A stretch of DNA of 64,000 nt from Polynucleobacter necessarius. GTDB taxonomy: Bacteria > Pseudomonadota > Gammaproteobacteria > Burkholderiales > Burkholderiaceae. The stretch lies in NCBI GenBank assembly GCA_900095165.1, contig LT606947.1:1608309-1672308 (forward strand). The letters run 5' to 3'. Made by a program: the position numbers and the translations under genes. Below are positions 21,340 through 31,700 of the stretch, piece by piece (position 1 is the first letter of the stretch; the number at the start of each line of letters is the position of its first letter). The notes under the pieces are model-generated. The model did no database searches and was not told where the DNA came from. It saw only the letters and a program-made list of their open reading frames with translations.

Positions 21340-21527
21340 TGCTTGGCCGATGATGGGTTGGTTGCAGCAGGGCTTTGGGGTGGATAGAGCTTGCCTTTGG
21401 GTTCTGGCTCAGAGGGAGGGCTAGGCGCTGGTGGCACATTTGGCAAATATAAGGGCCCTCTTACCCCACATCCAACAAGGGATATTAGGAGGCTAATGCC
21501 AAGAGTTCTTTTAAGAATCGCTATCAT
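21336..21527 (-). CDS. lptM: Small lipoprotein of the LptM (YifL) type
   Basis: LptM is a small lipoprotein that helps the LptDE lipopolysaccharide translocon mature. The 63-residue product has a lipoprotein signal with Cys20 in SLVGCGVRGPLYLP; the GCGxxGPLYLP stretch after the lipobox is the family hallmark. The rest is a flexible Pro/Ser tail. It lies immediately before lysA with a 4-base overlap, a conserved association. The symbol is assigned from the motif. Confidence 0.85.
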   Translation of the reverse strand: MIAILKRTLGISLLISLVGCGVRGPLYLPNVPPAPSPPSEPEPKGKLYPPQSPAATNPSSAKQ

Positions 21528-21574
21528 GAATGTCTCTAAAACGAATGATTGAATATAGCATGCAGGACTCCAAT

Positions 21575-21958
21575 ATGAAGCCAGACAATTTAACCGTGGA
21601 AACCATTGACGATAAGCAATTCCATCAGCTGGGCAGCAACTTATTGCAGTCGATTGAAGTGGCCCTAGAAGCCGCAGATGATGCGCTAGATTTAGATTTG
21701 GATGTAGAGCGCCAGGGCGGAAATGTGATCAATATTCGATTTAGAGATCGCAGCGTGATTGTGGTCAATACACAACCACCATTAGATGAAATCTGGGTAG
21801 CAGCTAAGTCTGGTGGTTATCACTATCGCTGGGCTGGTACTGTGGCATCCCCACTGTGGCTAGATACTAAAACTGGGCGCGAACTATTGAGTGACTTATC
21901 AGAGTTTGCTAGCGCTCAAGCTGGACAGGCAATCACAATTGGCCTGCTTCAGAATTAA
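21575..21958 (+). CDS. cyaY: Iron-sulfur cluster assembly protein CyaY (frataxin)
   Basis: CyaY binds iron and modulates IscS during Fe-S cluster assembly. The protein has an acidic N-terminal helix (VALEAADDALDLDLDVE) and the beta-sheet with NIRFRDRSVIVVNTQPPLDEIWVAA and GGYHYRW, as in bacterial frataxins. The start at 21575 has AGGA 8 bases upstream. In-frame ATGs at 21560 and 21530 are alternatives. It diverges from lptM and converges with aroB. Confidence 0.88.
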   Translation: MKPDNLTVETIDDKQFHQLGSNLLQSIEVALEAADDALDLDLDVERQGGNVINIRFRDRSVIVVNTQPPLDEIWVAAKSGGYHYRWAGTVASPLWLDTKTGRELLSDLSEFASAQAGQAITIGLLQN

Positions 21959-21977
21959 ACATCAGTATCCCGGCGAA

Positions 21978-23060
21978 TTAAACTGCCCCAGTTGCGTTTA
22001 GGGTCTCGATGACCTGAGAATCGGGAACGCTCTTAATTTGGGCTTTACCAATCTTTTCTAAAACGACGTAACGAATCTGACCGCTCTCAGTTTTTTTGTC
22101 TACTTGCATTAATTCCATATAACGCTGTGCACCAAACTTCGGAGGTGCAATCGGCAGATTCATAGATTGAATAATTTGAGTTAAGCGATTGACTTCATCC
22201 TGGGTGATGAAGTTCAGACGTCGTGAGAGGTCTGCACCCATAACCATGCCGCAGCCAACAGCTTCACCATGCAGCCATTCGCCATAGCCCATACCGGCTT
22301 CGATCGCATGACCAAAGGTATGTCCGAAATTGAGGGTGGCACGAATGCCACCTTCCCTCTCATCCGCTGAAACAACGGCTGATTTAATTTCGCAAGAGCG
22401 TAATACCGCATGCGCCATTGCTGCGGTATCGTACGCCAGTAATGCTTTTGCATTTTCTTCTATCCAACTCAAAAATTCAGCGTCTACAATTGCACCATGC
22501 TTAACCACTTCAGCTAAGCCTGCAGAGAGTTCGCGGGCAGGCAACGTCTTCAAGGTATTGAGGTCGGCAATCACTGCTGCTGGCTGATGAAAGGCCCCAA
22601 TCATATTTTTTCCGAGCGGGTGGTTAATGCCTGTCTTGCCGCCAACAGAAGAGTCCACCTGAGCCAGCAAGGTTGTTGGCACTTGAATGAAGCGGATGCC
22701 GCGCATAAAGCTGGCAGCAGCAAAGCCAGTCATATCGCCAATCACGCCACCACCCAATGCCACCAACATAGTTTGACGATCAGCGCCAAACTTAAGGAGG
22801 TCATCAAAAATTAATTGAAGATTTTTCCAGTTCTTATAAGACTCTCCATCAGGCAAGACAATCGTTCTGACGGACTTGCCGAGCTTCTCTAAAGTCTTGG
22901 TAAGGCACTCTGCATATAAAGGGGCAACAGTTGTATTGGTAACGATATAAATCGATGTTGCTTTTTCGCAAGCGTTGAATAATTCTGGCCGATCTATTAA
23001 ATCCGTACCGATATGAATGGGGTAGCTACGATTGCCTAGATCAACTTCTAATGTTTTCAT
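21978..23060 (-). CDS. aroB: 3-dehydroquinate synthase
   Basis: AroB converts DAHP to 3-dehydroquinate in the shikimate pathway. The 360-residue NAD- and metal-dependent enzyme shows [10 protein letters not shown] near residue 74, [19 protein letters not shown] near residue 104, [19 protein letters not shown], and the metal ligand histidines in [12 protein letters not shown] and WLHGEAV. It follows aroK by 8 bases, forming an aroK-aroB pair downstream of pilQ. Confidence 0.97.
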   Translation of the reverse strand: MKTLEVDLGNRSYPIHIGTDLIDRPELFNACEKATSIYIVTNTTVAPLYAECLTKTLEKLGKSVRTIVLPDGESYKNWKNLQLIFDDLLKFGADRQTMLVALGGGVIGDMTGFAAASFMRGIRFIQVPTTLLAQVDSSVGGKTGINHPLGKNMIGAFHQPAAVIADLNTLKTLPARELSAGLAEVVKHGAIVDAEFLSWIEENAKALLAYDTAAMAHAVLRSCEIKSAVVSADEREGGIRATLNFGHTFGHAIEAGMGYGEWLHGEAVGCGMVMGADLSRRLNFITQDEVNRLTQIIQSMNLPIAPPKFGAQRYMELMQVDKKTESGQIRYVVLEKIGKAQIKSVPDSQVIETLNATGAV

Positions 23061-23068
23061 GGATAAAT

Positions 23069-23593
23069 TTATGCGGAGAGTTCGAGTTGCATGATGAGAG
23101 TGTTGACTGGTTGATTGACGCTGGGCTTTCCAGTTTCAATTACATAGTCGGCGATTTCGCGATACAGTGGATCACGAATGGCATATAGGTTTTCTAAAAT
23201 CTTTTTTGCAGCACCATTTTTAAGTAGCGGCCTTCCTTCGCCACCTTTAGTCCGATGCCATAGCTTCATCGGATTGGCATGGAGATAAATTACCGTTCCT
23301 CTTTCACTAAGGAATTGACGATTCTCAGGCAGGAGTACGGCGCCACCACCGGTTGCCAAGATGACATCATGTTCAGCTGTAATATCTTTAATGGCTTGAG
23401 CCTCGCGTTTGCGAAATCCATCCTCACCTTCCATTTCAAAGATGACAGGAATCTTGACTCCGCAACGATCTTCAATCACATGGTCAGCATCCAAAAATCG
23501 ACGACCCAATTTCTTGGCTAGCAATTTACCGACGGTCGACTTCCCAGCGCCCATAAGGCCGATCAGAAAGATATTGTTGGATGAAGAGTTCAC
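23069..23593 (-). CDS. aroK: Shikimate kinase
   Basis: AroK phosphorylates shikimate with ATP. The 174-residue protein has the P-loop GLMGAGKST at 12-20, the shikimate-binding [10 protein letters not shown] segment near residue 34, GGGAVL near residue 80, and the lid region with KGGEGRPLL. It lies 12 bases after pilQ, the arrangement typical of pilQ-aroK-aroB loci. Confidence 0.96.
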   Translation of the reverse strand: MNSSSNNIFLIGLMGAGKSTVGKLLAKKLGRRFLDADHVIEDRCGVKIPVIFEMEGEDGFRKREAQAIKDITAEHDVILATGGGAVLLPENRQFLSERGTVIYLHANPMKLWHRTKGGEGRPLLKNGAAKKILENLYAIRDPLYREIADYVIETGKPSVNQPVNTLIMQLELSA

Positions 23594-23605
23594 CCTCTGA
23601 TTTTA

Positions 23606-24718
23606 TTAGTGTTTGTCCAGCACGATGGGGGTTAAGAAGACTAATAGTTCGGTTTTATCCGCCAATTTGGATTTGTGGCGAAATAAATGCCCAATCAAGG
23701 TAATATCGCCGAGAAGCGGAACCTTGATTTCATCATTGCGTTCGGTGGTTTGAAAAATTCCCCCAATAATGGCTGTACCCCCATTTTCAACAGTTACTTC
23801 GGAGCTGAGGTTTTTGGTGTCAATGGTATAGCCCTGCTCGGTTTTCATGCCAATGGTGTCTTTATTAATCCCTACCAACATCGAGACCTTCCCGTCAGGA
23901 TGAATCTTGGGTAAGACCTCTAGGCGTAAATTGGCTTTGCGGAACTGTAATTTGCTCCCGCTTTGAGAGCTCACTTGATACGGTAGCTCAGTTCCCTGTT
24001 CAATTGTGGCTTTAACTTGATCGCCAGTCATGATTCGGGGATTGGAGAGAATCTTGTCTTGGCCATCAGATTCGAGGGCTGAAAGTTCTATTTGCAATAG
24101 TCTGGCTGCATTCTTGGAAACCAGGGTTGCAGCCAAGGTGGCTGGGTTAAAGCCAGTCAAGCCAGTTCCTGCGAGATCGAGATTGGCGCTGGCATTTTGG
24201 TCTGGGTAATTACTGATGTTATTGGCTTGATATCTCAACTTGACGCCTAGCTCACGGGCAAAGCGCTGATCGGTCTCGACGATACGAGCTTCAATCAGGA
24301 TCTGGCGAGGGCTATTAATATGATCGCCCCCAAAGGGTAGGGCGGCGTCCTCTCGTCGAAACTTTTGGAAGTTTTGAATTTCTGCATGAGGATCAATCCA
24401 GTAAATATCCCCATTCCGGACAAGTCGTAGACCCAGGCTAGCAAGAATGGAGTGGAGGGCAGTTTGCCAAGGGGTGTCTTTAAGGTCGACCGAGATCTTG
24501 CCCTGAATGAATTTATTGAGGAGGAAGTTGGTATTCCCCATTTTTGCTAAAACCTGCAAAAGTTCGGTCATTTCAATTTGGCTAAATTGCAGGCTAATGC
24601 GACTATTTTTGAGGGCGGCCAAAGAACTTCCTTCGGGGGAGTTTCCTAAAGCTGGGCTGATCAAAAAAACCACTACTAAGGCGAGCAGAGCAACACGGGG
24701 TTTTTGTAAGATCTTCAA
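23606..24718 (-). CDS. pilQ: Short type IV pilus secretin, PilQ-like
   Basis: Secretins form outer-membrane pores for pili, DNA uptake or secretion. The 370-residue protein has a signal segment, a secretin/TonB short N-terminal domain (LAALKNSRISLQFSQIE onwards, about residues 33-100) and the C-terminal secretin domain with PRQILIEARIVE near residue 137 and VTVENGGTAIIGGIF near residue 310. PilQ proteins are usually 500-700 residues and include AMIN domains; those are missing here. Position upstream of aroK-aroB supports the pilQ assignment. Confidence 0.82.
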   Translation of the reverse strand: MKILQKPRVALLALVVVFLISPALGNSPEGSSLAALKNSRISLQFSQIEMTELLQVLAKMGNTNFLLNKFIQGKISVDLKDTPWQTALHSILASLGLRLVRNGDIYWIDPHAEIQNFQKFRREDAALPFGGDHINSPRQILIEARIVETDQRFARELGVKLRYQANNISNYPDQNASANLDLAGTGLTGFNPATLAATLVSKNAARLLQIELSALESDGQDKILSNPRIMTGDQVKATIEQGTELPYQVSSQSGSKLQFRKANLRLEVLPKIHPDGKVSMLVGINKDTIGMKTEQGYTIDTKNLSSEVTVENGGTAIIGGIFQTTERNDEIKVPLLGDITLIGHLFRHKSKLADKTELLVFLTPIVLDKH

Positions 24719-24723
24719 TAAAG

Positions 24724-25008
24724 TTACTCTGATTGGGTTGACTTAAAAGTGATGGACTTGCCTTTGGGGTGACTCAAGATAGCCAGCTCTTTTTCAGCTT
24801 GGGTCAGGCGCCACTCGCCTAATGCCAGATCTTGTTTGACTACTACCTTGGTGGACTTGCCGGTATGGAAAAAAGCTTGCTCAGTTGCCCCCATGCGGGT
24901 GATACCCAAATATCTCCAGCAACGTAGATCAGCCTCGTGCGAGATGGCTGCCGGCTTGTTTTGAGATGCCTGTATTGGCGGTTTTATCTTTATTGAGTGA
25001 ATACTCAC
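24724..25008 (-). CDS. PilP-like pilus assembly protein, short
   Basis: The 94-residue product starts with GTG and lies 5 bases upstream of pilQ. Its middle (RYLGITRMGATEQAFFHTGKS) and the following beta-rich part resemble the HR domain of PilP, which connects the inner-membrane PilNO complex to PilQ. The lipoprotein signal and the long disordered N-terminal linker of normal PilP (about 170 residues) are absent, so it would be cytoplasmic unless translation starts elsewhere. Assignment rests on position and a weak pattern. Confidence 0.55.
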   Translation of the reverse strand: MSIHSIKIKPPIQASQNKPAAISHEADLRCWRYLGITRMGATEQAFFHTGKSTKVVVKQDLALGEWRLTQAEKELAILSHPKGKSITFKSTQSE

Positions 25009-25026
25009 TTCTATTTCATCTATTGC

Positions 25027-25521
25027 TTAATATAGATCGCCCCTCTCAGATTCCCATTCGATTTGAGATAAATCCAAGTCTCCCTTGAGGGCCAACAGCT
25101 GATTCTTTAGGCCATTTATTTCCCCTTCGGCACCAGATTTATTGAGGTCAAAATAAAAAAAGAAGCCGATACTGCAGATTAATAAGAGGGCGCAAAGGAT
25201 CCAAGTCGGGCTGAAATTAAGCTTATTTAACTCAAATGAGTTGACCAGAAAAGAGGGCTTTGGAGCCTTTGTTTTGGGGGTGAAATCCTCTCTGGGAGGA
25301 GAGGGTGATTTTCGAATTCCGTGGGGGTCTGGAATGGCGGGGTCATCCTCCAGCTCACTCAAAATGTCATCAAAAGACTGGGGGGAAATGTGGCGTGAAG
25401 GCATGCCATATTGTTCCCCCGGGGGATAGTAAAAACCATCAGGGAAAGCAGAATTGAGCGTCAGAAAATCCAACACGAAATCTTTGAAACAAGGGTTTTG
25501 GAGCTTTCGGGAAAAATGCAT
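25027..25521 (-). CDS. Single-pass membrane protein at the pilMNO position
   Basis: A 164-residue protein starting at MHFSRKLQN, with AGGG a few bases upstream. A longer TTG start at 25566 would overlap mrcA. The N-terminal half is acidic and Pro-rich. One transmembrane segment lies at about 110-128 (TWILCALLLICSIGFFFYF), followed by a coiled-coil-like stretch of about 35 residues. This topology recalls PilN/PilO, but no full domain is present. In other betaproteobacteria pilM, pilN and pilO occupy this interval. It may be a remnant or a replacement; function not recognised. Confidence 0.55.
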   Translation of the reverse strand: MHFSRKLQNPCFKDFVLDFLTLNSAFPDGFYYPPGEQYGMPSRHISPQSFDDILSELEDDPAIPDPHGIRKSPSPPREDFTPKTKAPKPSFLVNSFELNKLNFSPTWILCALLLICSIGFFFYFDLNKSGAEGEINGLKNQLLALKGDLDLSQIEWESERGDLY

Positions 25522-25543
25522 AAGCACCCTATAATTTGAATCT

Positions 25544-27880
25544 ATGGCTCTACCCCCAAAAGACAAGTCGCCCTTAAATCGGCGGTTTAACCGACAGCCT
25601 GAAAGACCTCCTGATCAGCCAAGAGGGAAGCATTTCTCATCCAGAAAATCAGGAAGCAACCCCTTGATTAAGGCGCTACTGATTATCAGTATGGTCTTTG
25701 CGGTGGTAATTACATTGTTACTGGGATATGCCTTCTTAATAGCAAAGCCAAATTTGCCGAAGATCTCGGCCTTGGTTGACTACAACCCCAAAACACCATT
25801 ACGCATCTATACAGCCGATAAGGTCTTGATCGGTGAGTTTGGGGAGGAGCGCCGCAAGGTGATTGCTTTGAGCGAAATTCCCATGAGTATGCGTAATGCA
25901 GTTTTGGCTATTGAGGATGATCGCTTTTACTCCCATAGTGGGGTGGACTACGTGGGGATTCTTAGGGCGGCACTCACCAATTTACGTGGCAACCTTTCTC
26001 AGGGCGCGTCAACCATCACGATGCAGGTGGCTCGAAACTTTTTCCTGAGTAATGAGAAGACCTTTAGCCGCAAGATTTACGAGGTTCTCCTGTCTTGGGA
26101 AATTGAGTCCCAATTAAGTAAAGACAAGATCCTTGAGATTTATATGAATCAGATCTTTTTGGGGCAAAGAGCCTATGGGTTTTCAAGTGCGGCTCAAATC
26201 TATTTCGGTAAGGAATTAAAGGACATCACGATTGCGGAGGCAGCGATGTTGGCGGGTTTACCAAAAGCGCCATCTGCATATAACCCGGTAAGCAACTTCC
26301 GTCGTGCCAAGATTCGCCAGGAATATATTTTGCAGCGGATGCGCGATTTGTCGTACATCACGCCAGAGCAGTATCAAATCGCCATGGCGGAAGAATTGCA
26401 CATTCGCGGCCTTGGAAATGAATTTAGCACCCGTGCCGATTTTGCGTCGGAGATGGTGCGTCAATTACTATTTACGCAATACGGCGAAGCAATTTATTCC
26501 CAGGGCATTGATGTCTACACCACGATCTTGAAGGCAGATCAAGATGCAGCATATAAGGCAGTGCGTCGCGGTATCTTTGAATATGACTTGCGTCACGCTT
26601 ATCGTGGGCCAGAAGGATTTATTGAGTTGCCTGAAGAGACGGTGAAACGTCAGCGTGCGATTGATGAAGCTTTATTGGCTTACCTACAACTAGATGATTT
26701 GCAGTCTGGTGTTGTACTCGATGTCAAGCCAAAAGAAATGCAAGTGATGATTTCGACTGGGGATACGATCACACTCAAAGGCGAGGGCATGAAGCTTGCT
26801 GCCGCCTCTTTAACGGATAGCACTCAACCTAAAAAACGCTTACGGCCTGGCGCCATTATTAGACTACTTTCGGATGGTGGCGTTTGGAAGTTGGCGCAAT
26901 TGCCGCAAGTTGAAGCAGCCTTTGTCTCTATGAATGCCGAGACGGGCGCGATACTTTCCTTGGTAGGCGGTTTTGATTTCCGTCGCAATCAATTTAATCA
27001 CGTTACTCAGGCTCAGCGCCAACCAGGATCTTCATTTAAGCCATTTATTTATGCTGCTGGAATTGAAAAAGGTTTTTCTCCAAGCACGATGGTGAACGAT
27101 GCACCACTGTCTATTGGGAGCATGGAAACTGGTAGCCAAGCTTGGGAGCCAAAGAATTACGATGGCAAATATGAAGGCATGATGCGCTTGCGTACTGCTT
27201 TAGCTAAATCGAAGAACTTGGTATCTGTGCGACTCATTCGCGCTATCGGCCCATCCTACGCACAAGAATATATTCAGCGTTTTGGTTTTGAGAAGGAGAA
27301 GCATCCACCTTACTTAACTATGGCTTTGGGTGCGGGCTCTGTAACGCCATTGCAAATGGCATCTGCTTACAGCGTTTTTGCTAACGGTGGCTACCGCGTA
27401 GATCCATTCCTAATTAATAAGATGACGGATTCGAAAGGAACGGTTTTATTTGAAGCTAAGTCTACTCATGCTCGAGAAGATGCGACTCGCGTGTTGGATG
27501 CAAGAACTGCTTTTGTAATGGATAGTATGTTGCAAGAGGTTACTAAAACTGGAGCTGCTGGTAGTGCAAGAGCCAAATTAGGTCGCAGTGATATTGCGGG
27601 TAAAACAGGTACAACCAATGATTCTCATGATGCTTGGTTTGCGGGATACAACCCAAAGGTGGTAGCTATCGCCTGGATTGGATTTGATAAGCCGGCAAGT
27701 TTAGGTGACCGTGAGACTGGCGGTGGCCTTGCTTTGCCAATGTGGATTTCATATATGAGTACCGCGCTGAAAGATGAGTCGCAACAAGGTCGTGAAGTGC
27801 CAGCAGGTGTGACTCAAGTTGATGGTGATTGGTTCATCCCAGAGTTTTCTAATAACGGTGGAGTGCGCGAACTACCGTAG
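25544..27880 (+). CDS. mrcA: Penicillin-binding protein 1A (bifunctional peptidoglycan synthase)
   Basis: A class A PBP that polymerises and cross-links peptidoglycan. The 778-residue protein has a cytoplasmic basic tail and one transmembrane segment at about 41-67. The glycosyltransferase domain carries catalytic EDDRFYSHSGVD at 124-135 and QGASTITMQVARN. The transpeptidase domain has the SxxK box at S496-K499 (PGSSFKPF), an SKN motif and KTGT at 687-690. It diverges from the pilus locus, as mrcA does beside pilMNOPQ in relatives. Confidence 0.95.
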   Translation: MALPPKDKSPLNRRFNRQPERPPDQPRGKHFSSRKSGSNPLIKALLIISMVFAVVITLLLGYAFLIAKPNLPKISALVDYNPKTPLRIYTADKVLIGEFGEERRKVIALSEIPMSMRNAVLAIEDDRFYSHSGVDYVGILRAALTNLRGNLSQGASTITMQVARNFFLSNEKTFSRKIYEVLLSWEIESQLSKDKILEIYMNQIFLGQRAYGFSSAAQIYFGKELKDITIAEAAMLAGLPKAPSAYNPVSNFRRAKIRQEYILQRMRDLSYITPEQYQIAMAEELHIRGLGNEFSTRADFASEMVRQLLFTQYGEAIYSQGIDVYTTILKADQDAAYKAVRRGIFEYDLRHAYRGPEGFIELPEETVKRQRAIDEALLAYLQLDDLQSGVVLDVKPKEMQVMISTGDTITLKGEGMKLAAASLTDSTQPKKRLRPGAIIRLLSDGGVWKLAQLPQVEAAFVSMNAETGAILSLVGGFDFRRNQFNHVTQAQRQPGSSFKPFIYAAGIEKGFSPSTMVNDAPLSIGSMETGSQAWEPKNYDGKYEGMMRLRTALAKSKNLVSVRLIRAIGPSYAQEYIQRFGFEKEKHPPYLTMALGAGSVTPLQMASAYSVFANGGYRVDPFLINKMTDSKGTVLFEAKSTHAREDATRVLDARTAFVMDSMLQEVTKTGAAGSARAKLGRSDIAGKTGTTNDSHDAWFAGYNPKVVAIAWIGFDKPASLGDRETGGGLALPMWISYMSTALKDESQQGREVPAGVTQVDGDWFIPEFSNNGGVRELP

Positions 27881-27892
27881 TTCGTTTTAACA

Positions 27893-28597
27893 ATGGCAAG
27901 GCAAGCGCGCACCATTTATTCCCGGCCAAGCGATGCATGTCATGGTTCGTGGCAATAATCGGGAAATACTTTTTTTAATGATGCGGATCGTCGCATCTAT
28001 TTAGATTGGCTGCGAGAGGCAGCAAAGCAATTTGGCAGTGCGGTACACGCATACGCCTTAATGCCAAATCATGTTCATCTACTGATAACCCCCCAAAATG
28101 CAGACTCGCTTGTAAAAACGATGCAATCTCTAGGCAGGCGTTATGCCCAATATTTCAATCAACAGCACCACCGTTCGGGAACTATTTTGGAAGGGCGCTA
28201 TCGCTCTTCACTGATAGACCCCAATTATTTTTTGCGGTGCCAGCGCTATATTGAGCTCAATCCCGTGAGGGCTGGGTTTGAATCTAGTCCTCAAGATTCC
28301 ACTTGGACCAGTTTTGCGTCCCATATCGGAGGAAATGCAGAGCCTTGGCTGGTCGATCACCAGCACTTTTGGAAATTGAGTAATACCCCTTTTGAGAGAC
28401 AAATGACTTGGGCGACCTTTGTGAAGGAGGGCTCGCCTCACTGGGAGGATCGCCAAATTACTGAGGCGTTGGTGAGATCGAAGCCTTGGGTAAATGATAT
28501 TTACGCTAAAAAGGTATTTAAAGATAACCCCGATCAGACTTTAATTCGATATCGTGGCCGCCAAAAGAAAATAATATCAATTAATTCAACTACTTAG
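27893..28597 (+). pseudogene. REP-associated tyrosine transposase (IS200/Y1 family), frameshifted
   Basis: The frame from 28061 encodes MPNHVHLLITP with the HUH metal motif and GRRYAQYFNQ with the catalytic Tyr, typical of RAYT-type Y1 transposases. The N-terminus begins at ATG 27893 (MARQARTI) in the same frame, but an extra T at 27915-27917 shifts the frame and a TAA follows at 27956-27958. Reading the +1 frame gives the expected VMVRGNNREIL. A second shift at the T7 run 27970-27976 restores the original frame. Removing one T and adding one would give an intact protein of about 234 residues. It lies 12 bases after mrcA. Confidence 0.85.
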
Positions 28598-28644
28598 ATA
28601 ATATTCTTGGTGTTGGGCAATTTGTTGTTTTGCCATAAAGTAAC

Positions 28645-28705
28645 GACTCTGTCCCCTTAATAGTAATTCATTTTAGTCCTGACCTAATTTAAATGGGACA
28701 GACTC
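28645..28705. repeat. REP-like imperfect inverted repeat downstream of the RAYT pseudogene
   Basis: GACTCTGTCCC at 28645-28655 and GGGACAGACTC at 28695-28705 are inverted copies matching at 10 of 11 positions, spaced by 39 bases. RAYT transposases usually sit beside palindromic REP elements that they act on, and GACTCTGTCCC-type arms are common beside such genes. This is probably the cognate element. It lies in the gltB leader. Confidence 0.6.
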
Positions 28706-28791
28706 ATTTTATTTCTATTGCATCAACATGGGTATTCACCTATATTTGATCCTCCAAAAGTAATCAGGCCCCAAGGGCACACAGAAATACT

Positions 28792-31700
28792 ATGACTACA
28801 CAAATGAATACAGATCATCGTCCAATCGCACACGGTCTCTACGATCCACAAAATGAGCATGATGCTTGCGGCGTTGGATTCGTTGCCCACATCAAGGGCA
28901 AGAAGTCACATGAGATTGTTGCTCAAGGATTGAAAATTCTTGAGAACTTAGACCACCGTGGCGCAGTTGGTGCCGACCCTCTAATGGGTGATGGCGCAGG
29001 AATTTTGATTCAGGTTCCTGACACCTTGTATCGCCAAGAGATGGCTAAGCAAGGCATTGAATTGCCACCGTTCGGTGAGTATGGCGTTGGCATGATTTTC
29101 TTGCCTAAGGAGCATGCGTCCCGTTTGGCTTGTGAACAGGAGTTGGAGCGCACAGTTCGCTTGGAAGGCCAAGCTGTTTTGGGTTGGAGAGATGTACCCA
29201 TTGATGTGAAGTTGCCAATGTCTCCAACCGTACAAATGACAGAGCCATTTATCCGTCAAATTTTTATTGGACGTGGCCGCGACATCATGACAACCGATGC
29301 CCTTGAGCGCAAGTTATATGTGATTCGTAAAACCGCAAGTCATGCAATTCAAGACTTACATTTAAAGCATGGCAAAGAATATTTCGTTGCATCGATGTCT
29401 GCTCGCACCATTGTTTATAAGGGCTTGCTGTTGGTTAACCAAGTAGGTGCGTACTATAAAGATTTGCAAGATCCACGCACTGTATCTGCATTGGCATTAG
29501 TGCATCAACGCTTCTCAACAAATACATTCCCAGCATGGGAATTGGCTCACCCATACCGCATGATTGCACACAATGGTGAGATTAATACGGTTAAAGGTAA
29601 CGTCAACTGGGTGAATGCGCGCGAAGGTGCTATTAGCTCTCCAGTGTTGGGTGATGATCTTAAAAAATTATGGCCACTGATTTATCCGGGCCAATCTGAC
29701 ACAGCTTGTTTTGATAACTGCTTAGAGTTGTTGGTAATGTCAGGCTATCCATTGGCACAAGCCATGATGATGATGATTCCAGAAGCGTGGGAACAGCATG
29801 CATTAATGGATGAAAACCGCCGCGCATTCTACGAATACCATGCAGCTATGATGGAGCCATGGGATGGCCCAGCTGCTATGGCATTTACAGATGGCCGCCA
29901 AATTGGCGCCACCCTTGACCGTAATGGTTTGCGTCCAGCGCGCTACTACGTTACTGATGATGACTTAGTCATCATGGGCTCTGAAGCTGGCGTATTGCCG
30001 ATTCCAGAGAGCAAGATTGTTCAAAAATGGCGCTTGCAACCAGGCAAGATGTTCATGATTGATATGGAGCAAGGTCGCATTATTGATGACGTTGAATTAA
30101 AAGATGCCGTCTCCAAAGCGAAGCCTTATAAGAGTTGGATCGATGCAGTGCGCGTGAAGCTAGATGAAGTCGATGCAAGCAAAGATGACTTGGTCGATGA
30201 AAAAACCACTATTCGTCCAGCGGCAAAATTATTGGATCGTCAGCAAGCTTTTGGCTATACCCAAGAAGATATCAAGTACCTCATGGCGCCAATGGCCATG
30301 AATGGCGAAGAGGCCATTGGATCGATGGGTAACGATAGCCCATTAGCGGTACTCTCTAATAAGGACAAGTCACTCTACAACTACTTCAAGCAATTATTTG
30401 CACAGGTAACCAATCCTCCGATTGATTCCATCCGCGAAAACATGGCGATGTCTTTAGTGTCTTTCATTGGACCTAAGCCGAATTTGTTGGACACCAACAA
30501 TATCAACCCACCAATGCGCTTGGAAGTAAGTCAGCCGATTTTAGATTTTGACGATATGACTAAAATTCGTCACATCGGTCATTACACAAACGGTAAGTTC
30601 CGCTCATATGAGCTAGATATTTGCTACTCAGCATCTTGGGGCAAAGCCGGTATCGAAGCGCGCTTAGCATCTTTGTGTGCCGAAGCAGCAGATGCAGTGC
30701 GTTCTGGTTACAACATCTTGATCGTGAGTGATCGCCAGGTTGATGAACAGCATGTCGCTATTCCTGCATTACTGGCAACTTCAGCTATCCATCAGCACTT
30801 GGTGGAAAAAGGTTTGCGTACTAGTGTTGGTCTCGTTGTTGAAACTGGTAGTGCGCGTGAGACACATCACTTTGCACTCTTGGCTGGTTATGGCGCCGAA
30901 GCAGTTCACCCGTACTTAGCAATGGAAACTTTAGCGGAAATGGCTAAAGGTTTGTCTGGTGATTTGTCAGCTGAAAAAGCTGTGAAGAATTTTGTGAAAG
31001 CGGTTGGCAAGGGCTTGCAAAAAGTGATGTCCAAAATGGGTATCTCTACTTACATGTCTTACACCGGCTCACAGATTTTTGAAGCGATTGGTTTAAATAA
31101 AGACGTCATTGATCAATACTTTAAAGGTACACCATCGAATGTAGGCGGTATCGGTGTATTTGAAGTGGCTGAAGAGGCATTGCGTATGCATCAGTCTGCA
31201 TTTGGTAATGATCCAGTACTGACCAATATGCTCGAAGCGGGTGGTGGGTATGCTTTCCGTATTCGTGGTGAGAATCACATGTGGACTCCAGATACGATTG
31301 CGAAGCTACAGCACTCCACTCGTATTGGTATCGAGAAGGGTTATCAAACCTACAAAGAGTACGCCAACATCATCAATGACCAAACTAAGCGTCAGATGAC
31401 ATTGCGCGGCTTGTTTGAATTCAAGATTGATCCAGCTAAAGCAATTCCATTGGATGAAGTCGAGTCAGCAAAAGAAATTGTTAAACGTTTTGCTACGGGC
31501 GCGATGTCTTTGGGTTCGATTTCTACTGAAGCGCATGCTACTTTGGCAATTGCTATGAATCGTATTGGCGGTAAATCCAATACTGGTGAAGGTGGTGAAG
31601 ATCCAAATCGTTATGTGAATGAACTCAAGGGCATTCCTATTAAGAAGGGCGAATCCCTTGCCAGCATTTTGGGTGATGATGTTGTTGAAGCAAATATTCC

